Source: an uncultured Lachnospiraceae bacterium
GTDB lineage: Bacteria; Bacillota; Clostridia; Lachnospirales; Lachnospiraceae
NCBI GenBank assembly: GCA_946405185.1
Contig: CAMJGH010000021.1
Span: 1-36,427, forward strand
Reading direction: 5' to 3'
Length of the DNA: 36,427 nt
The position numbers and the translations under genes were made by a program. Positions 31,053-36,427 of this stretch are shown piece after piece (positions within the stretch are counted from its first letter, which is position 1; each line of letters begins with the position of its first letter). The notes below the pieces were generated by a model. The model did no database searches, was not told where the DNA came from, and was given only the letters and a program-made list of their open reading frames with translations.

Positions 31053-32647
31053 GAGGCTTCACCTCCTTTCCGCCAGCAGACGGTGAGGGTGGTCCCGCCG
31101 TCTTCCGTGACAAGATCCGCTTCGCGGGTGATGCCGGCATCGGAAAGATCCGTGATGGCACCTTCCGGAACGGTCAGTGCAGCAGCCATCAGGCGCATCC
31201 GGATACCGTCCGGCCGGCAGGTCAGAAACACGGCCAGGGAGGACATCCCCTCCCGGTTTTCTTCCAGGATCCCTTCAAACTCTTCGTAGGCCGCCGTGAT
31301 GAGTCGGGCCGGGTACGTGCCGTCCCCGCTGCAGCGGATGGCGGCCGATACGCCCGAGAGCCGCAGGTACTCGAGCGATTCCGTCATGGCCGTGGCCAGT
31401 TCCGCGCCGGGCAGCGTCCCGTCCTTCACACTCAGTTCCATATTGGCGCGCCGCTTGACGTAGGCGCCGGTCAGCGCCAGCCCCGGCAGGATGGGCGCAA
31501 GGTCCCGGTGCAGGCACAGGGCTTCATCGATGGCGGTCAGCTGCGGCAGGACCGCCGTTTTCACGTTGTCGTACAGGCGGCTGCGCATCTCCAGCTCCGT
31601 CTTTTCCCGCTTGATCAGGTTCTCCGTCTCCAGATAGGCGTTGCGTGTCTCCAGCTGCCTTGAAGCTTCGGAGAGTTTCCGCTCCAGCTGCCGGAGGGGG
31701 GAGAGATCCACCGCCCATTCCACCCGGCCGCCGCGGATGGGGTGTGCGTTGACCTGCGTGTCGGCATCGTCGTGAAACGGCTTGCTCCCCCGGTAGACAA
31801 CCGTTCCGTGTTCGTCTTTGATGACGGCTGCCAGCTCCGCCATGGCAAAGAAGCGCTCGTAGTTGGTGTTGGCCGGGATCATGCCCAGCTGGATGCAGGA
31901 TTCGAAGAAGGCGGCCAGGGAGAAGACGAAGACCTCCCCCAGCTGCCACACGTAGATGCCCCGGATGCGGGGCCTGGCGCCCACCAGATAGAGCACGCAG
32001 TACAGCCCGGCCAGCGCGAGCGACAGCAGGGGAAGAAACCGTGTCAGGCGCTTGTCGGTACTGCTGCGGACGCGGAAGAGCGGCAGGGCCCACGCCGCCG
32101 CGAGGAGGATGGCCATCCACGCGTAACAGGCATAAAAGAGCCACCCGTGCGAGGCGATGTGACCATCGTCAAAGAAACCTTCCTCAAACCGGAACGCCTG
32201 CTGGTGAAGGTTGTTGGTGAGGATGCCGAGGACCAGCAGAGCACCGATGACAGCGGGCAGGAGACGGACGGAAAGGGGCGGATCGTCGGGCGCGCGGCGG
32301 ATGAAGACGGCGATCTCGTAAGCCAGTACGGCGATGGCCATTTGCGGAATATAGAAGGCATACCAACAGGCCGTCTCTTCGGCGGGTGTCCAGACCAGCG
32401 AATACCGGATAGCCTGCAGAAGAAAGAGCAGAAAAGAGAAGAAAGCCGCTGCCAGCAGCAGGCGGCACAGGCGCCTGTCAGAGACGCGCCGCCAGACAGA
32501 CAGTCCCCAGATGACCGTCAGGGCGATGCAGAAAAACTGCACGAAGCCGTCCGCCAGATCGATGCCGTAGAAGACCACATGGCCCAACCCGCAGAAGAGG
32601 AAGGCCACGCAGAACAGGATGATCGGATGTCTGACGGATGTGGACAC
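31049..32647 (-). CDS. 7TM sensor protein with degenerate histidine-kinase core
   Basis: A 532-residue protein. Residues 1-240 contain seven or eight hydrophobic segments, like the His-kinase N-terminal 7TM domain. Then comes a PAS-like domain (AELAAVIKDEHGTVVYRGSK) and a coiled coil (about residues 305-350). Where a HisKA_3 helix would have its His, it reads EMRSRLYDNVKTAVLPQL, with Tyr359 in place of the His. Next, a segment aligning with the ATPase N-box (ITAAYEEFEGILEENREG) lacks the key Asn, and no G-box is seen. I read it as a catalytically dead kinase relative that passes a signal to the active kinase downstream. It starts 20 bases left of the divergent gap. No signal peptide. Confidence 0.85.
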   Translation of the reverse strand: MSTSVRHPIILFCVAFLFCGLGHVVFYGIDLADGFVQFFCIALTVIWGLSVWRRVSDRRLCRLLLAAAFFSFLLFLLQAIRYSLVWTPAEETACWYAFYIPQMAIAVLAYEIAVFIRRAPDDPPLSVRLLPAVIGALLVLGILTNNLHQQAFRFEEGFFDDGHIASHGWLFYACYAWMAILLAAAWALPLFRVRSSTDKRLTRFLPLLSLALAGLYCVLYLVGARPRIRGIYVWQLGEVFVFSLAAFFESCIQLGMIPANTNYERFFAMAELAAVIKDEHGTVVYRGSKPFHDDADTQVNAHPIRGGRVEWAVDLSPLRQLERKLSEASRQLETRNAYLETENLIKREKTELEMRSRLYDNVKTAVLPQLTAIDEALCLHRDLAPILPGLALTGAYVKRRANMELSVKDGTLPGAELATAMTESLEYLRLSGVSAAIRCSGDGTYPARLITAAYEEFEGILEENREGMSSLAVFLTCRPDGIRMRLMAAALTVPEGAITDLSDAGITREADLVTEDGGTTLTVCWRKGGEAS

Positions 32648-32831
32648 GGCAGCCCTCCCTGAAACATGCCGGAACGGATCTCTTCTTATGATACTGGAAA
32701 AAAAGGATCACTGCCCCGTCAGAAACATCAGGTTGCAGCTGTCTGAAACTGTCTTTTTGGAGGGGGACAGCGCCTCCCGCGGACGGTATGGTAGAGACAG
32801 AGAAAACGCACGGAAAGGACGGTGGGATTTC

Positions 32832-34028
32832 ATGAAACACATGAGAAAGCGGGCACGCCGGCTGTTCGGTCTGTGGTGTGCGGGCGTGCTGGCGCTGCTG
32901 CTGATGACGCCTCTGGGGGCCTTCGCGGACGGCACGGTGGAGGCGGTGAGCCTGACGTTTTCCGAGCCGGCTCCGGACACACCGGTATCGGAAGCGGCCG
33001 GACTGTTTGCGGACGCGTCCGGTCAGGTGGTCGTGGCCTCGGCGGAGGTGCAGGGGGCGGATCAGCCGATGTTTGAAGGCGGGAAGACCTACGCCGTCCG
33101 CGTGACGGTGCGGGCCAATGAGGAGGCGGGGTGGTCCTTCCCGGTCACACACGCACCGGACCTGGAGCAGATCACCGTCAACGGGAGTCATGAGGGGGTG
33201 TCGGAAGCCACGTACACCATGGATGCCCTCGGGCACGGCGAGATCTCCTTCACGTACACGTTCACCATGACAGCCCCGCCGAAGGTTCAGGTGCGCCTGG
33301 TGCAGCGCGTGATCCAGGGCGGTGCCGTGATCAGCGAGATCCTCATTGGGACCAGTTACTGGCAGCCGGGGGAGGAGGCATCCTTTGACGTGCCGGCGGA
33401 TCATCTGGCCGTGGACTACGGCACGTACAAGGGAGAGGCGGCCTTCGACCACTGGGAGACGACCAACCCGGATATCGCTCTGCAGGCGTCCGGAGCGGCG
33501 GTGCATTTTCCGATGCCGGTCATGACGGAGACGCTCGATGTGTTTGCGGTGTATGTGGCGCCGGAAGCGCCCGAAACCCCGGCGCCGGAAACGGACCCGC
33601 CGGAAACGCCGGCACCCGAGACACCCGCGCCTGAGACGGCTCCACCGGAGACGCCGGCACCCGAGACGCCGGCACCGGAGATACCGCCTGTCACGGCGGT
33701 CTACGGGAGTGAGGAATACCACACGTATGCGCACGGCGAAACCGGAACATGGGGGTATGTCAAGCCCACGGCGGGCGAAAATACCGTCGAATCCATGGGG
33801 ACCATCGCCTGGTCGGCCGTCTCCCCGGAGACGGAGGAATCCGAGACGGCCAAGCCGCCGGTGTTCCGCCTGCCGGATATCTGGAAGAACAATACCCGCC
33901 TGTGGGTGGGCCTGATGGGCGGCCTGGTGGTGCTGGCCGCTGCGGCCGGCATCGAGATCGCCGTGTGGCGGCGGAAGAAGCGGGATTCCGGGAAGATCCG
34001 CAAAGACGTGAAGAAGCGGAAACGCTGA
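32832..34028 (+). CDS. Exported cell-surface protein with PETPAPE stalk and C-terminal membrane anchor
   Basis: A 398-residue protein starting at ATG 32832 (GGACGGTGGG upstream); the longer frame lacks a site. Residues 1-32 are a signal peptide (basic start, GLWCAGVLALLLM, likely cut after AFA). Residues 33-240 hold two beta-rich stretches of unknown family (YAVRVTVRANEEAGWSF). Residues 246-284 are a proline-rich stalk of PETPAPE-type repeats, typical of wall-spanning regions. A final hydrophobic segment (357-379) followed by basic residues (WRRKKRDSGK) anchors it in the membrane; there is no LPXTG motif. It is divergent from the sensor operon and its successor starts 36 bases later, so it is probably co-expressed with the next gene. 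Confidence 0.85.
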   Translation: MKHMRKRARRLFGLWCAGVLALLLMTPLGAFADGTVEAVSLTFSEPAPDTPVSEAAGLFADASGQVVVASAEVQGADQPMFEGGKTYAVRVTVRANEEAGWSFPVTHAPDLEQITVNGSHEGVSEATYTMDALGHGEISFTYTFTMTAPPKVQVRLVQRVIQGGAVISEILIGTSYWQPGEEASFDVPADHLAVDYGTYKGEAAFDHWETTNPDIALQASGAAVHFPMPVMTETLDVFAVYVAPEAPETPAPETDPPETPAPETPAPETAPPETPAPETPAPEIPPVTAVYGSEEYHTYAHGETGTWGYVKPTAGENTVESMGTIAWSAVSPETEESETAKPPVFRLPDIWKNNTRLWVGLMGGLVVLAAAAGIEIAVWRRKKRDSGKIRKDVKKRKR

Positions 34029-34064
34029 GAGGACCGTTGAAACATGCAGGAAAGGAGGCGGACG

Positions 34065-36427
34065 ATGAAGAAGATCAGACGATGGACGGCACTGATGCTG
34101 ACCGCCGTTTTGCTGTTTACGCCGCGGCTGGCGGTCTTCGCGGAGTGCTGGCACGACGGCACGCCCACGGAGTTTGACTACCGCCGACTGAGTGACGCAG
34201 AGGGAGATATAGACACGTACGCCAAATGTTCGCAGTGCGGGGAATGGTATCTGTACTGCACGGCTCATCCGAGCGCTACCAGTCCGGCACCGGAGCACAG
34301 CTGGGAGATGGTGGACGTGTCCATGACCACCTGCACCGCGGACGGGTGGTACAAGATCCGCTGCTCGCACTGCGGCGCGGAGCAGGTGACGGTGACGGAC
34401 AAAGCCTACGGGCACCGCTTCGGCGAGTGGACCATGACCAAGGCCCCCACCTGCGAGGCGGACGGCGTGCGCGAGCGCGTCTGCGAAGAATGCTATCAGA
34501 AAGAAACACAGGCGATCCCGGCCACCGGCCACGCCTTCGGGGACTGGGCCATGACGAAGGCTCCCACCTGTGAAGCCGACGGCGTGCGCACGCGCACCTG
34601 CAGCACTTGCGGGAAGACGGAGACCTCGGGCGTGCCGGCCACGGGCCATGCGTACAGTGAGTGGGTGCTGACCACCCCGCCCACCTGTGAGGCGGACGGT
34701 GTGCGCACGCGCACCTGCAGCCGCTGCGGGAAGACGGAGACCTCCGGCGTGCCGGCCACCGGCCACGCGTTCGGAGACTGGGTGAGCGTGAAGCCTGCCA
34801 CCAGTACGCAGCCGGGCGTGGAAGAGCGCACCTGCGCGCACTGCGGCCAGAAAGAGACGCGGGAGACCGCCATCGACACCGCCGTGCTGGGCGTGGGCGA
34901 TACGGGCATAAAGGTGGTCATCCTCGAGGAACTGCTGCGCGCCGGCGGCGAGTTTGCCGGCGAGGCGGATGAGGAGTATACTGATGAGACAGCCGCGGCG
35001 GTGAACGCTTACCGCAAGGCCTGCGGCCTGCCGGAGACCGGCCTGGCGGACGCGGAGCTGCTGGCCCGGCTGACCGGCCGTTATGTGACAAGCTTCGGCG
35101 GCGCCTTCCCGGGGGACGGCTATCTGGGGTGGTTTGATTCCGGCCTGAAGCCCTTCCCCATCTGGGAATCCACCAGCACGGGCAACGGTGACGGCACGCA
35201 TGAGAGCACCAAGACGCTTTTGGGCATCCGCTACCGCCTGGGCGGTGAGCTGTGCGAGATCCCGGTGCCGGAAGCGGACCGGGTGACGGTCACGGTCACG
35301 GAACCGTGCGAGACGGGAAACGACCAGATGACCTGCCCGCACTGCGGCTACCGGGAGACCCTGCAGACGGCGTATGTGTCGGCTGCGGATATCCTGGCTG
35401 TCTGCGGCGGCAGCCTGACGCTGCGGTTTCCGCAGGATCCGGGCTTGCCGTCCATCACAGGTCTTACGTACGATGAGGGGATCGATGCCGTTGTGTTTAC
35501 GCCGCCGGACGGCACGAATTTCTATCAGGTGGTCCTGAAGCGGATGGACGAGGCCACCAAGAAGTTTGAGGAAGTGAACCGTTTCCAGGTGCGGGGCGCG
35601 TTCTCAATGGAGGAGTACCCTCAAGGGCGTTACAGTGTGGAAGTCACGGCCATCGGGAGCAGCTATCAGGAACTCTCCCAGACGGCCATGGTCGTGTTCG
35701 ACAAGCAGGGGGCCAAGATGTATCCGGTGTGGGCCCTGCATATCGACGGCCCTTTGGTCCACTGGGAGTATCCGTATCCTTCCGTCTCCTGGGTGCCGGT
35801 AAAATACCATGTCGGCGTGTTTTTCAACAACATGGGCGATGCAGGACACTATGTGTTCGAGATCACCACGACAGACCGGTACGTGGACCTGACGGCACTG
35901 ATCGTGGATCGGGATGTCGATATCCGCAACCGTTACATTACGGTGGCCGTCACGGCGATGACGGACGCGGGGAACATCGCGGACGCGGATCCGGTGACCG
36001 AAACGATCCGTTTCGGCGCGCTCGGATTCTACCGGGCCGGCACGTCGGTCAACGTGCGCTCCGGCCCCGGCAGGGACTATGACCGCGTGGGCGGCTTAAG
36101 CCGCGGCGACATTGTGATCGGCGGCGAGACGGCCACCACGGACGACGGTGTGTTCCGCCGGATCTGGTACAAGGATCTCGGCAGCGCCTGGGTGCTGGAC
36201 AGCTGCCTGTCTTCGTTCACCGTGAAAAAGTACACCGTGAACGTGGATATGAGCTTCGGGCCTGATCCCGACAGACCTTATGAGCGGATCATGACGGAGA
36301 TCGACGGGACGCTGGACTGGAACAAACTGAGGAGCATGTGCCTCCGCCCGGGGTACCTCATCAGCGGTCTGACGGCCCGCGGACAGCAGGTGGACGAAGA
36401 TTTTGTCTATGAAAAGGGCGAGATCGT
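34065..36427 (+). CDS. Exported repeat protein with CxxC repeats, peptidoglycan-binding-like and SH3 domains, 3' truncated by window
   Basis: Open from ATG 34065 (AAAGGAGG upstream) to the window end, 787 complete codons so far. Signal peptide at residues 1-26 (MLTAVLLFTPRLAVFA). Five tandem 39-residue units follow from about residue 77 (the first and last are divergent), each with TCxADGV, RxCxxCG and ATGHAFGDW-type pieces; the CxxC and distal Cys suggest metal or disulphide. The nucleotide period is 117. Then comes a peptidoglycan-binding-like domain (about residues 275-345, VGDTGIKVVILEELL) and later an SH3-type domain (about 660-705, GTSVNVRSGPGRDYDRVG, WYKDLGSAWV). The known cell-wall role of such domains suggests a wall-attached protein. 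A hydrolase domain may follow beyond the window. Confidence 0.88.
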   Translation, partial: MKKIRRWTALMLTAVLLFTPRLAVFAECWHDGTPTEFDYRRLSDAEGDIDTYAKCSQCGEWYLYCTAHPSATSPAPEHSWEMVDVSMTTCTADGWYKIRCSHCGAEQVTVTDKAYGHRFGEWTMTKAPTCEADGVRERVCEECYQKETQAIPATGHAFGDWAMTKAPTCEADGVRTRTCSTCGKTETSGVPATGHAYSEWVLTTPPTCEADGVRTRTCSRCGKTETSGVPATGHAFGDWVSVKPATSTQPGVEERTCAHCGQKETRETAIDTAVLGVGDTGIKVVILEELLRAGGEFAGEADEEYTDETAAAVNAYRKACGLPETGLADAELLARLTGRYVTSFGGAFPGDGYLGWFDSGLKPFPIWESTSTGNGDGTHESTKTLLGIRYRLGGELCEIPVPEADRVTVTVTEPCETGNDQMTCPHCGYRETLQTAYVSAADILAVCGGSLTLRFPQDPGLPSITGLTYDEGIDAVVFTPPDGTNFYQVVLKRMDEATKKFEEVNRFQVRGAFSMEEYPQGRYSVEVTAIGSSYQELSQTAMVVFDKQGAKMYPVWALHIDGPLVHWEYPYPSVSWVPVKYHVGVFFNNMGDAGHYVFEITTTDRYVDLTALIVDRDVDIRNRYITVAVTAMTDAGNIADADPVTETIRFGALGFYRAGTSVNVRSGPGRDYDRVGGLSRGDIVIGGETATTDDGVFRRIWYKDLGSAWVLDSCLSSFTVKKYTVNVDMSFGPDPDRPYERIMTEIDGTLDWNKLRSMCLRPGYLISGLTARGQQVDEDFVYEKGEI
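34293..34880 (+). repeat. Tandem 117-bp coding repeats
   Basis: Copies begin near 34293, 34410, 34527, 34644 and 34761, keeping frame. The copies at 34527 and 34644 are most alike, suggesting recent expansion. Repeat number may vary between strains. Confidence 0.85.

Noticed and set aside
33538-33915. A 125-codon Arg-rich plus-strand frame
   Set aside because: It is the shifted reading of the PETPAPE stalk repeats; the composition is an artefact of CCGGAAACGCC-type DNA.
34480-34580. Possible frameshift in the repeat protein
   Set aside because: Careful codon-by-codon reading shows that the 39-residue units keep one frame across this stretch, and the 117-base period is exact.
32478-35342. 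A 954-codon minus-strand open frame
   Set aside because: It runs antisense to two well-supported exported-protein genes and the divergent gap, has Arg/His/Gly-rich shadow composition and mirrors the CxxC repeats. GC-rich codon use in the real genes leaves such antisense frames open.

Overview
This GC-rich window looks like a chromosomal segment of an anaerobic Bacillota (Clostridia), probably a gut commensal. The reasons are strong AGGAGG-type ribosome binding sites, a butyryl-CoA:acetate-type CoA-transferase, a GH29 fucosidase, an NhaC-type antiporter, a DUF5058 membrane protein, and divergent two-component and surface-protein genes. No rRNA, tRNA or CRISPR array is visible. Both window ends cut through genes.

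Layout. Bases 1-3.7 kb hold the end of an Lrp/AsnC regulator, a small protein with an RNA polymerase alpha-CTD-like fold, an EF-hand/transmembrane/RCC1-like protein and a DUF3592-like membrane protein. Bases 3.75-8.2 kb are an AT-richer accessory patch: a 1,114-residue protein with a complete calcineurin-type phosphoesterase core, two paralogous 78-residue membrane-anchored proteins on a duplicated promoter/leader unit, and a truncated AAA ATPase between them. A GH29 alpha-L-fucosidase follows. Next come a repeat-rich gap with four sequence motifs at a 32-33 bp spacing, a KAP P-loop NTPase flanked by short repeats, and a run of plus-strand genes that mostly deal with nucleic-acid damage or nucleotide derivatives: DinB, a macro-domain protein with an added helical domain, ThpR, an HSL-type hydrolase, an AlkD-like protein and a small phosphoesterase with a helix-turn-helix-like tail. 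A CoA-transferase ends this run.

Bases 18.7-24.2 kb contain an Atg22-like MFS transporter (minus strand) and, divergently, an NhaC-family antiporter, a rhomboid protease, an aldo/keto reductase and a tartrate/D-malate-type dehydrogenase. After a palindromic dispersed repeat comes a tight three-gene operon: DUF5058 membrane protein, a second membrane protein and a membrane-anchored M20 peptidase. This looks like a peptide or amino-acid-conjugate transport and hydrolysis unit. A single 553-residue ORF then fuses a metallo-beta-lactamase domain, two membrane segments and a SAM methyltransferase.

The last part is a minus-strand three-gene signalling operon: a 7TM sensor with a degenerate kinase core, a HisKA_3-type histidine kinase and a NarL-type response regulator. 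It is divergent from two exported proteins: one with a PETPAPE stalk, and one with 39-residue CxxC repeats, a peptidoglycan-binding-like domain and an SH3 domain, running off the window end. Hairpin terminators, several of one GGACGG-type family, separate many units.
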